A stretch of 64,000 bases of DNA from Chelatococcus reniformis. Lineage in GTDB: Bacteria > Pseudomonadota > Alphaproteobacteria > Rhizobiales > Beijerinckiaceae. Both the position numbers and the translations under genes were made by a program. Below, in pieces: positions 22,722 through 30,726 of the stretch. Where the stretch lies: positions 62,001-126,000 of the forward strand of contig NZ_BMGG01000004.1 in the NCBI RefSeq assembly GCF_014640075.1, given 5' to 3'. A model generated the notes under the pieces. That model did not search any database. It was not told the origin of the DNA and saw only the letters and a program-made list of their open reading frames with translations. How positions within the stretch are numbered: the stretch's first letter is position 1; each line of letters starts with the position of its first letter.

Positions 22722-23084
22722 ATGACCAACAAGATCCTCCTTGCCGAAGACGACAATGACATGCGGCGCTTTCTCGTGAAGGCGCTGGAGAACGCCGGCT
22801 ACGACGTAGCCTCGTTCGACAACGGCCTGTCGGCCTACAACCGCTTGCGGGAGGAGCCATTCGAGCTGCTTCTGACCGATATCGTGATGCCGGAAATGGA
22901 CGGTATCGAGCTCGCACGCCGCGCCACCGAGCTCGATCCGGACCTCAAGGTCATGTTCATCACGGGCTTCGCCGCCGTGGCGCTCAACGCCGATTCGCGG
23001 GCCCCGCGCGATGCCAAGGTGCTCTCGAAGCCCTTCCACCTGCGCGAACTGGTGAACGAGGTCGAGAAACTCCTCGCCGCATAA
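22722..23084 (+). CDS. cpdR: Single-domain response regulator CpdR
   Basis: 120-residue receiver domain without an output domain. Acidic residues EDD near the N-terminus, the phosphoacceptor Asp in LLLTDIVMPEMDG, the FITGF segment and the LSKPFH Lys are all present. CpdR in Caulobacter and Sinorhizobium controls localisation and activity of the ClpXP protease and thereby CtrA turnover; phosphorylation by the CckA-ChpT route inactivates it. The start at 22722 gives MTNKILLAEDD, the family start. The next conserved neighbour downstream is a tRNA-Val gene. Confidence 0.93.
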   Translation: MTNKILLAEDDNDMRRFLVKALENAGYDVASFDNGLSAYNRLREEPFELLLTDIVMPEMDGIELARRATELDPDLKVMFITGFAAVALNADSRAPRDAKVLSKPFHLRELVNEVEKLLAA

Positions 23085-23258
23085 TTCGTGCGATACCGGT
23101 TGCGCACGCGCGAGCGAGCGGGTATATCGCCCGCTCGCTCGGGCCGAGCCTTCGGTCAGCGGGCGTGGCCGGACGGGGCGCTCGGAACGGGCGCCGCCTC
23201 GTCGGTCTGAAAGTTCGTGGCATGGGCCAGGGTCAATCGACCATCGGCTCAATCCATC

Positions 23259-23330
23259 AAGGCATTTCGCGATTGGATGAGATCATCCGGTTGCATTGAA
23301 ATGCTCCAGGTCTTTGAATCTGGGCGCTTC
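23259..23330. repeat. Palindromic repeat family B, copy 1
   Basis: GCATTTCGC-GATTGGATG-AGAT-CATCCGGTTGC-ATTGAAATGCTC forms a long imperfect hairpin, followed by TTTGAATCTGGGCGCTTC. Related copies with the same order of parts are at 49334-49404 and 52022-52097. Confidence 0.7.
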
Positions 23331-23369
23331 TCGGCGGTTGGGTGTTTCACCTGGCCGCGAAGCGCTCGA

Positions 23370-23444
<75 letters not shown>

Positions 23445-23498
23445 TCTTGTCGAAGTTTGCGGCCGGCTCTCGTCGTCGTGCCGGACGGGGAACGGACT

Positions 23499-23624
23499 AT
23501 GAAGATCCGCAATTCACTGAAGTCGCTCATGGGGCGCCATCGCGACAACCAGCTCGTGCGCCGCCGCGGCCGCGTCTACATCATCAACAAGACGCAGAAG
23601 CGCTACAAGGCCCGCCAGGGCTGA
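23499..23624 (+). CDS. rpmJ: 50S ribosomal protein L36, zinc-independent (C-) form
   Basis: 41-residue ribosomal protein that packs into the 23S rRNA core. The sequence starts [20 protein letters not shown] and ends YKARQG. The Cys/His zinc ligands of the ordinary L36 are absent, so this is the YkgO-type form; in Alphaproteobacteria this form is commonly the only L36, so it need not signal zinc regulation. It lies 54 bases downstream of tRNA-Val. It is too short for many gene finders but the identity is clear. Confidence 0.95.
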   Translation: MKIRNSLKSLMGRHRDNQLVRRRGRVYIINKTQKRYKARQG

Positions 23625-23773
23625 TCGGCGGCAGCCGCGGCGCTGCGGGCTGGTCACGTCGCGGGCGGCCGATGCCGCCCTTCGACGCCGGGCCTGAGGG
23701 CGCGGCATCATGGGCACGCGGACCGGCAGGGTTGCGGATTGGATCCGGCCGTGTTCCGGTCTATTGTTCTCCC

Positions 23774-24460
23774 ATGAGCCGTCCTTTAGCCACCGCCGGC
23801 CGTCCGAGGTTGCTTCGTTGCGCGTCGATGGTAGCGGCGGCGGCAATCTGGTTCGGCGCCGCCATATCGGCGTCCCTGGCCCAATCCAGGCCCGAGTCCC
23901 CATCCAAGCATGAGCCTCAGGCGCCTGCCCCTCAGGCTGCCAAGCCGCCGGCCGAGGTCGGCAAGCACGAGGCCGACAGTGGCGCGACGCTCGATCGCCT
24001 GTTCGCCCGCCTGGCGCAAGCTAAGGATGACGACGAGGCCGCAGGCATCACGCGGCAGATCGAGCGGCGCTGGATGCAGTCGGGCAGCGATACGGCCGAT
24101 CTGCTGATGGGGCGCGCCGTCGTGGCCCTGGCTGCCGGCGACCAGCCGCTCGCTGTCGAACTGCTCGACCGCGTCGTCACCATTCGCCCCGCCTGGGCCG
24201 AGGCGTGGAACAAGCGGGCCACGGTCTTCACGCTCATGGGCGACCAGCAGCGCGCCGTCGCCGACATCCAGAAGACGCTATCGCTGGAGCCGCGCCATTT
24301 CGGCGCCTTGAGCGGGCTGGGCACCATCTTCAGCGCCAACGACGATGACAAGCACGCGCTCGATGCCTATCGCCGCGCCCTGGCCATCAATCCGTTCCTG
24401 GACGCTGTCAAGGAGCGCGTGAAGCGGCTGGAGCCCGACGTCGACGGCCGCGACCTCTGA
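23774..24460 (+). CDS. Exported tetratricopeptide repeat protein
   Basis: 228 residues with an N-terminal signal sequence (MVAAAAIWFGAAISASLAQ cleaved after about residue 37) and a Pro/Lys-rich linker. Three or more TPR units follow from about residue 85: LMGRAVVALAAGDQPLAVELLDR, AEAWNKRATVFTLMGDQQRA and HFGALSGLGTIFSANDDDKHA. TPR arrays mediate protein contacts; the protein is probably periplasmic. It sits between rpmJ and pyk in a conserved Rhizobiales gene order. Partner is unknown. The ATG at 23774 is chosen because the long frame upstream runs through the tRNA. Confidence 0.85.
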   Translation: MSRPLATAGRPRLLRCASMVAAAAIWFGAAISASLAQSRPESPSKHEPQAPAPQAAKPPAEVGKHEADSGATLDRLFARLAQAKDDDEAAGITRQIERRWMQSGSDTADLLMGRAVVALAAGDQPLAVELLDRVVTIRPAWAEAWNKRATVFTLMGDQQRAVADIQKTLSLEPRHFGALSGLGTIFSANDDDKHALDAYRRALAINPFLDAVKERVKRLEPDVDGRDL

Positions 24461-24486
24461 GCCGCGCCGGCGCATGCCCGGCACGC

Positions 24487-24512
24487 GCCGATCGGATGAA
24501 CGTCGCTCATCC
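24487..24512. repeat. Diverged family C hairpin
   Basis: GCCGATCGGATGA and TCATCCGGTC arms separated by ACGTCGC resemble the GATCGGGTG hairpins elsewhere. It lies directly after the TPR gene and before repeat A copy 2. Confidence 0.4.
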
Positions 24513-24569
24513 GGTCGGACAGAAGCGCTCCGGAGCGCCTTCTCAACCCAATCCGAAGCACTCCAATCG

Positions 24570-24677
24570 CTAGAGCATGTCCGCGTTTCTTCGAATCGCC
24601 GAAGTGCTCTATCTGTTTGATTCATCGCGTTTTCTTCACGCGAACCGGTGTCCACTTCGCTCGAAAACGCTCTCTAG
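24570..24677. repeat. Palindromic repeat family A, copy 2 (inverted orientation)
   Basis: CTAG-bounded, reading GAGCATGTCCGCGTTTCTTCGAATC, then TCTATCTGTTTGATT, then CGCGTTTTCTTCACGCGAACCGGTG and CGAAAACGCTCTCTAG. It is the reverse complement arrangement of copy 1 at 6610-6715. It fills the gap between the convergent TPR and pyk genes. Confidence 0.88.
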
Positions 24678-24742
24678 TGCGGCGCTCCGATTAGAGCGCC
24701 CGGCGCATGCCGGTCCGCCGATCCGGCCTGAGGGACAAACGC

Positions 24743-26191
24743 TCAGCGGCCGCCGGTGCCCGCCGGGTTGACGAAGGCGACGCGCAGCATGTTGGTTGCG
24801 CCCGGCGAGCCGAAGGGAATGCCGGCCACGATCAGCACGCGCTCGTTACCCTGTGCGAAGCCCTCGTCGCAGGCATGGCTGCAGGCGCGCTGGGTCATGT
24901 CGTCCATGTCGTGGGCGTCCTCGGTTACCACCGCGTGGATGCCCCAGCTCACCGCGAGCCGGCGCGCCGTCGCCACGTTCGGGGTCAGCGCGACGGTGGG
25001 CGTCTGCGACCGCTCCCGGGCGATGCGCAGCCCGGTCGAGCCCGATGCCGTCCAGGCCACGATCGTCTTGATGTCGACGGTCTCGGCAATGGTGCGGGCG
25101 GCGGCCGCGATCGCGTCAGCCCCGGTGCGCTCGGGCTCTGTGCGCTGGGCCGTAATGATGGTCCGGAAGTTGGCGTCGCTTTCCACCTGAATGCCGATAC
25201 GGTTCATGGTGGCGACCGCTTCGGTCGGATACTGGCCGGCCGCGCTCTCGGCCGAGAGCATGATCGCGTCCGCGCCCTCGAACACCGCCGTCGCCACGTC
25301 CGACACTTCGGCGCGCGTCGGCACGGGGGCTGATATCATCGATTCGAGCATCTGGGTGGCGACGACGATCGGTTTGCCGAGGCGCCGGCCCATGCGCGTG
25401 ATGCGCTTCTGGATGCCGGGCACCTGCTCCAGCGGCATCTCGACGCCGAGGTCGCCACGCGCCACCATCAGCCCGTCGGCCAGCTCGAAGATCTCGTCGA
25501 GCCGCGTCACCGCTTGCGGCTTCTCGATCTTCGCCATCACCATCGCCCGGCCGCGCGCCGTCTTCTTGACCTCGGCCACGTCCTCGGGCCGCTGCACGAA
25601 CGACACGGCGATCCAGTCGACACCGGCATCCAGCGCCGCCTCCAGGTCGGAATGATCCTTGCCGGTCAGCGCTGACACGGGGATCGTCGTATCCGGCAGG
25701 CTCACGCCCTTGCGGTTGGACACCGCGCCGCCGACCACGACGTTGGCGATCGCCTGGGCCGCGTGACCGTCGCGGCGCACCTCGATCACCTTGAGCTCGA
25801 CCTTGCCGTCGTCGATCAGCACGGTATGGCCGGGCTCGAGGGCAGTCAGGATTTCGGGGTGTGGCATCTGTACGCGCGTGCGGTCGCCGGGAGTGGCGTC
25901 GCCGTCCAGCGTGAAGTGGTCGCCCGCATCGAGCATCACCCTGTCGCCGGCGAAAACGCCAAGGCGCAGCTTGGGGCCCTGCAGGTCAGCCAGGATGCCG
26001 ATCGGGCGCCCGACCTTGGCCTCCACGGCACGGATGTCGGCAACCCGCTCCCTGAGCGCGTCGCGCGAGGTGTGGCTCATGTTGATGCGGAACAGATCGG
26101 CGCCGGCGAGGAACAGCTTCTCGATCATCTCGGGCGTCGAGGATGCAGGCCCAAGCGTGGCGACGATCTTCACACGGCGCAGACGTCTCAT
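24743..26191 (-). CDS. pyk: Pyruvate kinase
   Basis: Catalyses phosphoenolpyruvate plus ADP to pyruvate plus ATP. The 482-residue protein starts MRRLRRVKIVATLGPASS and shows FRINMSHT, the GPKLRLG segment, the active-site stretch VMAKIEKPQAV with its catalytic Lys, ARGDLGVEMP, and MLESM. The C-terminal allosteric domain is complete and ends with the GATNMLRVAFV segment. The start codon overlaps the stop codon of the upstream DUF1036 gene (ATGA, 26188-26191), so translation is likely coupled. Confidence 0.97.
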   Translation of the reverse strand: MRRLRRVKIVATLGPASSTPEMIEKLFLAGADLFRINMSHTSRDALRERVADIRAVEAKVGRPIGILADLQGPKLRLGVFAGDRVMLDAGDHFTLDGDATPGDRTRVQMPHPEILTALEPGHTVLIDDGKVELKVIEVRRDGHAAQAIANVVVGGAVSNRKGVSLPDTTIPVSALTGKDHSDLEAALDAGVDWIAVSFVQRPEDVAEVKKTARGRAMVMAKIEKPQAVTRLDEIFELADGLMVARGDLGVEMPLEQVPGIQKRITRMGRRLGKPIVVATQMLESMISAPVPTRAEVSDVATAVFEGADAIMLSAESAAGQYPTEAVATMNRIGIQVESDANFRTIITAQRTEPERTGADAIAAAARTIAETVDIKTIVAWTASGSTGLRIARERSQTPTVALTPNVATARRLAVSWGIHAVVTEDAHDMDDMTQRACSHACDEGFAQGNERVLIVAGIPFGSPGATNMLRVAFVNPAGTGGR

Positions 26192-26784
26192 TTGGGCGCT
26201 TCCCTTAAACGTGGGCTGTCGGTCAACTGCACGGTCCAGCTCTTCTGCTCCCCCGTGTCGACCTCGAAGAAGCCGTTGCGGTCGAACCCGCGGGCCAGGC
26301 AATTGTCGATGCCGCGGACCGAGAACTCACGGTCGCGCGTGCACATGAAGGCCTTGCCGGACCACTCGCCGCCGCGGTCGTAGTCGACGGCGTAGATGTA
26401 GTAGAAGCGGGCGGCGAGCTGGCCGCGCAGCATGGTCTCGCAGCCGCGCGCCGACAGATTCCACCACCCTTCCGTCACCCAGCCCTGCGCGTCGCGGTAG
26501 CCCAGCGCGACGCCCAGGCGGCTGTTCGTCATGTTGCACAGGCGCAGATCGGCCCGGGCCGCCGCGGGCATCAAGGCGACGGCAAGCGGGGCCAGCGCCG
26601 CGAGCAGCCCCAGCCTGCCGCTGCGGCGGCGACGGACCGAACGCGCGCCCGTCGCAGCGGGAGCCGCCGGGGGCAGCTGCGGTTGCGGGTTTCCTCCGCC
26701 ATGCCACGAATCCGGTGGCAGGGCCGGCATCCTGGTGTCCGGATCAACCTCCGTCGGGCGGAATCGGAAGGGCGCTTCGTTCAT
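26188..26784 (-). CDS. DUF1036 family exported protein
   Basis: 198 residues. An unusually long N-terminal tail (about 50 residues, Pro/Arg-rich) precedes a hydrophobic segment (about 55-75, LGLLAALAPLAVALMPAAARA) and then the DUF1036 domain: LRLCNMTNSRLGVALGYRD, WVTEGWWNLSARGCE and YYIYAVDYDRGGEW. The domain is widespread in Alphaproteobacteria, probably periplasmic, with conserved Cys that may be disulphide-bonded; function unknown. It is translationally coupled to pyk by a 4-base overlap, which is a conserved pairing in related genomes. The start at 26784 is the only ATG giving a plausible length. Confidence 0.85.
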   Translation of the reverse strand: MNEAPFRFRPTEVDPDTRMPALPPDSWHGGGNPQPQLPPAAPAATGARSVRRRRSGRLGLLAALAPLAVALMPAAARADLRLCNMTNSRLGVALGYRDAQGWVTEGWWNLSARGCETMLRGQLAARFYYIYAVDYDRGGEWSGKAFMCTRDREFSVRGIDNCLARGFDRNGFFEVDTGEQKSWTVQLTDSPRLREAPK

Positions 26785-26996
26785 GCGGTGCTCGCGTTGG
26801 CAAACTTGTGGCCGACCTTGTCGACAGCATCGTGACGAAAAACAGGACCTTAAGGCGCGAGCACGGCAGCCGAGGCGCGGGGGCTGCGCACGAATCAGGT
26901 GCACGCTGCGATCTTGCCCCTCCGCTGCGGCAAGTCCACATACCATGATCACGGCCTCGGGGTGCCGGCGCGGGCACATGGATAGCGGAGGATGAG

Positions 26997-27302
26997 ATGG
27001 CTGCACCAACGGACGCCGAGATGATCGAACTGGAAGCCGCAGCGTTCCGGCGTCTCGTCGGTCATCTGCGCGAGCGCACGGACGTGCAGAACATCGATCT
27101 GATGAACTTGGCCGGTTTTTGCCGCAACTGCCTGTCCAACTGGCTGAAGGACGCGGCCGACGCGCGCCAGCTCGATCTGCCGCGCGAGCAGAGCCGAGCG
27201 CACGTCTATGGCATGCCCTATGACGAATGGAAGGCGAAGCATCAGCGCGAGGCGACGCCCGCGCAGCAGGCGGACTTTTCTGCCGCCGGCAAGCACGGCT
27301 GA
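26997..27302 (+). CDS. DUF1244 family protein
   Basis: 101-residue cytoplasmic protein with the family core VQNIDLMNLAGFCRNCLSNW, two closely spaced Cys, and VYGMPYDEWKAKHQ. GGAGG at 26987-26991 precedes the ATG. The family is conserved in Proteobacteria with no firm function. It is divergent from DUF1036-pyk and precedes gapR in the same orientation, 247 bases away. Confidence 0.88.
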   Translation: MAAPTDAEMIELEAAAFRRLVGHLRERTDVQNIDLMNLAGFCRNCLSNWLKDAADARQLDLPREQSRAHVYGMPYDEWKAKHQREATPAQQADFSAAGKHG

Positions 27303-27549
27303 GCGGCGGCCGCGCCGGGGCGGCCCCGATTTGTTGTGGATGGCGCCCCCACTTGTCCCCAGGGCGGGGCCTGTGAGCATCCGTGGCGAGCCGTCAATCT
27401 ATTGATTTCGTTTGCTCTTGCAGCAAAGGTGCGACGAACGGTGCCGGCTGTTGCATGCCTCGGCGCCACATTTCGGCACGGCTGGCGCGGTCTATGATCG
27501 GCGTAATCGGGCGCAGCCCGCGTAGCCGTCAAGGATCAGAAGCACAGAC

Positions 27550-27816
27550 ATGGTCGACCCCGCAGTGCCCGACATGGCCGATACCGGCGTTGCCGCCGAG
27601 GAGTTGAAGCAGTTCATCGAGCGGATCGAGCGTCTCGAGGAGGAGAAGGCGGCCCTGGCCGGCGACATCAAGGAAGTGTTTGCCGAGCTCAAGGGACGGG
27701 GCTTCGACGCCAAGGCCGTCCGCACCATCCTGCGCATCCGCAAGAAGGATCATGCCGAGCGCCAGGAGGAGGAGGCGATCCTCGAGCTCTACATGCAGGC
27801 GCTCGGCATGGCCTAG
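27550..27816 (+). CDS. gapR: GapR/DUF2312 nucleoid-associated protein
   Basis: 88-residue protein that in Caulobacter binds overtwisted, AT-rich DNA ahead of replication and transcription machinery and stimulates topoisomerases. The sequence from residue 18 ([20 protein letters not shown]) through [15 protein letters not shown] and [15 protein letters not shown] matches the family along its length; it is mostly coiled coil. The TAG stop codon (27814-27816) is part of the CTAG end of a family A palindromic repeat, so the C-terminus abuts the repeat directly. Met9 is an alternative start. Confidence 0.93.
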   Translation: MVDPAVPDMADTGVAAEELKQFIERIERLEEEKAALAGDIKEVFAELKGRGFDAKAVRTILRIRKKDHAERQEEEAILELYMQALGMA

Positions 27817-27918
27817 AGCATTTTCGAGCGAAGTGGATGCCGGTTCGCCTGAAGAAAATGCGATAGAGCAAAAAAGTAGAGCATTTCCGCGGTTCGGAGA
27901 AACGCGGAAATGCTCTAG
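27813..27918. repeat. Palindromic repeat family A, copy 3
   Basis: CTAG-bounded, 106 bases. The right half holds a perfect 14-bp stem, AGAGCATTTCCGCG (27878-27891) with CGCGGAAATGCTCT (27903-27916). It provides the gapR stop codon and could serve as a 3' hairpin for its mRNA. Confidence 0.9.
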
Positions 27919-28030
27919 AGGGCTCGCAATTGGACGAAGACATCCAATTGCAGAAAGCTCATGATCCTTTGCCCCCAAAGCGCTTCATGCGGTGGATGAA
28001 ATCATTCGACCGCAGGAAGCGCTCTAGATT
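27919..28030. repeat. Degenerate family B repeat remnant
   Basis: CAATTGGAC-GAAGACATCCAATTG forms a hairpin, followed by a second element with AAAGCGCTTCATGCGGTGGATGAAATCATTCGACCGCAGGAAGCGCTC. The parts resemble family B copies but are rearranged. No gene is seen here. Confidence 0.5.
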
Positions 28031-28105
28031 TAATACCGTGTCACATTTGTAGCCGAGCAGCTGATCGGGACCTTTGTTCCAAAGGGCCGCCCGCGACGCG
28101 CGCGG

Positions 28106-28381
28106 TCAGTCTCTGAGCGAGCGGACGGCGACAATCGCCCACAGGCCGATCGATACGAAGGCGATCGGTGCCGTGGCCAGCATCAGCCAGCCCGTCACGC
28201 CCATGGCATAGAGGCCCTCGCCGATGTCGATGCCGGCGACCAGGCAAGGCTGCGCCGCCCCGTGGCCGCCGCGGCAACCCGCGAGCAGGCCGATGGCAGC
28301 TGCCAGTGCGACCGAGGCCAGCGGCGCCCAGCCCAGGACGGTGGTGATGATGGCCGCTGCAACCAAGCCGCGCCGCGTCAT
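28106..28381 (-). CDS. Small conserved membrane protein
   Basis: 91 residues with two or three hydrophobic segments (about 5-35 and 55-88). The middle part CRGGHGAAQPCLVAGIDIGE and YAMGVTGWLMLATAP looks like a recurrent small proteobacterial membrane protein with two Cys in the loop, perhaps disulphide-bonded in the periplasm. No function is known. The start at 28381 is chosen because upstream residues are Arg-rich and lack membrane character. Confidence 0.6.
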   Translation of the reverse strand: MTRRGLVAAAIITTVLGWAPLASVALAAAIGLLAGCRGGHGAAQPCLVAGIDIGEGLYAMGVTGWLMLATAPIAFVSIGLWAIVAVRSLRD

Positions 28382-28579
28382 CGCCCTGCGTCCACGATGC
28401 TCAGAAGCCCGGTCCAACCGCCGCTGCATGTTTTGGCGAACGGGCGATGGCACCTGATCGCGAACCAATACGTAACATCGCGAGGCGAAGGCGTTGACCG
28501 AGGAGGCGATGCCAAACGATCGCTCGAAGCTCTTCGGTGCCTCACGACACGGCCGGAGCGGCTGCGGTGCCGAACGCTC

Positions 28580-30406
28580 TCAGCGGCCGTTGAATGCAGC
28601 CGCGGCGCCGTCCCCGCCCAAGATCGCCGGGATGCTCGTCGGCGGCTGCGTCGCCGGGGTGCGCGGGCCGGAGAAGGTGATGGGCGCCGACCGGGCCGGC
28701 GCCTCCACGGCGCTCCCGTTGGGACGGGACGCCGCAATCAAGGCCGCCGCAGTCAACCCGTTGGCCTGTTTGGCCGTCGGCTCGCCGGCGCGCACGGTGT
28801 CGCTGGCGAAGGTGGCGCTGCTGTAGGCGGCGGCAAGGCGCGTGGGCAGGGGCGGCGCGGCCGCAGCCAGCGGCCGCACCGATACGGGCGGTCGGGCCAC
28901 GGGCCCGCCTGGTGGGAGCGGCGCAGACGGAGAGGCGTAGGCGAGCGCCGAGCCCGGCTTGGCGTCCGATGCCGCGGCGCCGGCAGCCAGGGCGGCGAGG
29001 GCGGCCGCGGAGCCATCGTCCGGCCGTGAGTGGGCGTTGCCGGCGTCAGTCGGCCGGACCGGCGGCAGCGGCGCCATGGCGAATGCCGCCGCGCCGCTGC
29101 TGCCCAGGTCGGTCGGCCGGGGGGGCGGCAGGGGCATGCTGGCCACGGCGACCGGCTCGGCCGCCTGTTCGGGCTGGGCGGCCGGCTCCTGCGCCGGCCG
29201 GGCCACTGGTAACGGGGCCAGGGCCGGCGAAGCCGGTTCCGGCTCCTGCGCGGCCGGGCGGGCCACCGGCAGCGGCGCCAGGGCCGGGGTCGCCGAAGCT
29301 GGAGCGGGGGCAGCGGCCGCCTGCTGGTCCTGGCTGGCCTCAGCCACGATCTGTCCGGCCTCGGCCGTGCGCCGTGTCTCCGTCCGCTGCAAGGCCGCGA
29401 GCGAGCGCGGCGAAGGCCCCGCCGCCTCGGCCGGAGCGGGCGCCTGCTGAGGGTTGGCGCTGACGAAGCCGAGCAGGCCGGCGTCGCCGCCGGTCGCGTT
29501 GGCCGGGGCGTAGGCGACCTGCTGCGCGGTCTTCTCGACAGCCCGAGCCGAACGCACCCGCGTCGGCTGCGGCGCCGGCGCGACCCGCGATTCGGCCACG
29601 TCCTCGCTTTCGTCGGCTCCGCCGAACAGCATCGCCCAGAAGCTCTTGCGCGGCGCGGCAGACTCCCCGCTGTCGGCGAAGGCGGTATAGCCCGCCACCG
29701 TGCCGCCGCGTGCGAGCACCTCGGCCCGCGCCTGCTCGTAGCCGGCCAGAGGGCGCCCGTCGGACGGGACGTGCACGGTCTTGCCGTCGGGGAAGAGCTG
29801 CGCCAGCTGGTCGTGCGTCATCCGTGGCCAGGCGCGAACGCTGGCCACATCCAGATGGATGAACGGATTGTAGGCGGTGGGATAATAGCCGACGCCGCCG
29901 CGCTGGAGACGTACGCCGATGGCCCGGACGCGGTCGACCCGGACGTCCGGCAGGTAGAAGTCCATCGCCTTGCCGAGCATATGCTGGCTATGTTCGGCGA
30001 CGGCGCGGGAGCGGCGGCGCAGCATGGCGTTGGTGGTCGGCGAACGATAGGCGGACACCACATGGATCGCCTCGCGGGAGCCGGTTTCCCGGTAGACCTC
30101 CCAGACCAGGTCGAACAGCTTTGGATCCATGTTGGTCGGCTCGTCGCGCCGCCAGTCGCGCAGCAGCCAGTACAACTGCTTGAGCGCCTGGCGATCGTAC
30201 GACCCATAGCGCTTGAACGTGACCGTCGCCGCTTCCTTGGTGTGCGTGTGATAGATCGTCAGCGTGCGCGTATCGCCGTTGGCGACCGCGTTCTGCGTCT
30301 CCGTCACGCCGCCCAGCAGTGCGGCGACACCCGCACCGAAGCCCAGGCAGAAACGGAGACGGCGGCCAAACGAGGTTGGCGCTCTGAAAAGCGTCGACAA
30401 ATGCAA
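28580..30406 (-). CDS. DUF882/MepK-like murein endopeptidase with long Pro/Ala-rich tail
   Basis: Exported M15-type zinc peptidase; the E. coli relative MepK cleaves mDAP-mDAP (3-3) crosslinks. With the TTG at 30406 the protein has 608 residues, a signal peptide at about 5-42, and the catalytic domain at about 45-200: SAYRSPTTN, the zinc motif SQHMLGKAMD (His142, Asp149) and FIHLDV (His184). Beyond about residue 260 the chain is low-complexity Pro/Ala-rich, with internal repeats LAPLPVARPA and PLPPPRPTD-like units. An ATG at 30550 gives 48 more residues but buries the signal peptide and lacks a ribosome-binding site. It follows the L,D-transpeptidase gene that would make its substrate linkage. 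Confidence 0.83.
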   Translation of the reverse strand: MHLSTLFRAPTSFGRRLRFCLGFGAGVAALLGGVTETQNAVANGDTRTLTIYHTHTKEAATVTFKRYGSYDRQALKQLYWLLRDWRRDEPTNMDPKLFDLVWEVYRETGSREAIHVVSAYRSPTTNAMLRRRSRAVAEHSQHMLGKAMDFYLPDVRVDRVRAIGVRLQRGGVGYYPTAYNPFIHLDVASVRAWPRMTHDQLAQLFPDGKTVHVPSDGRPLAGYEQARAEVLARGGTVAGYTAFADSGESAAPRKSFWAMLFGGADESEDVAESRVAPAPQPTRVRSARAVEKTAQQVAYAPANATGGDAGLLGFVSANPQQAPAPAEAAGPSPRSLAALQRTETRRTAEAGQIVAEASQDQQAAAAPAPASATPALAPLPVARPAAQEPEPASPALAPLPVARPAQEPAAQPEQAAEPVAVASMPLPPPRPTDLGSSGAAAFAMAPLPPVRPTDAGNAHSRPDDGSAAALAALAAGAAASDAKPGSALAYASPSAPLPPGGPVARPPVSVRPLAAAAPPLPTRLAAAYSSATFASDTVRAGEPTAKQANGLTAAALIAASRPNGSAVEAPARSAPITFSGPRTPATQPPTSIPAILGGDGAAAAFNGR

Positions 30407-30483
30407 GCCTGACCGTCCCTTGCGCAGCCCCGATCGAGGCCGCCTTGGTGCAACTAAGGTTGCCGGATTCTTGTCGAGAGCCC

Positions 30484-30498
30484 TTAACGCTACGTTAG
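30484..30498. promoter_or_regulatory. CtrA-like site upstream of the DUF882 gene
   Basis: TTAA-CGCTACG-TTAG matches the CtrA full site TTAA-N7-TTAA except for the last base. It lies about 80 bases upstream of the preferred start of the MepK-like gene. A chance match is possible. Confidence 0.3.
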
Positions 30499-30726
30499 CC
30501 GGGGGCGAGCGTCCAGCCCGCGATGTTGGCGCAATGGTCGGCAGAACCATGGCGGAATCGTGTCCAGCGGTCAAACCGGGGCCAGCCAAGAGTTTGCGTG
30601 CGCAGGTAAATGCAATCGCGGGGGTTGCCCGCTGTTCATGTTTTGGACTTAGTCAGTCCACAATAATGCCCGCCGTCGCGCTCAATCGGCGTGCCGAATC
30701 AGGCGGCCTGGCCCGGCGGGCTCGCC

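Noticed and set aside
29190..29320. CRISPR-like or DNA tandem repeat array
   Set aside because: The repeated units are imperfect, protein-coding, Pro/Ala-rich units within the MepK-like gene, with no spacers. No CRISPR array is seen in the window.
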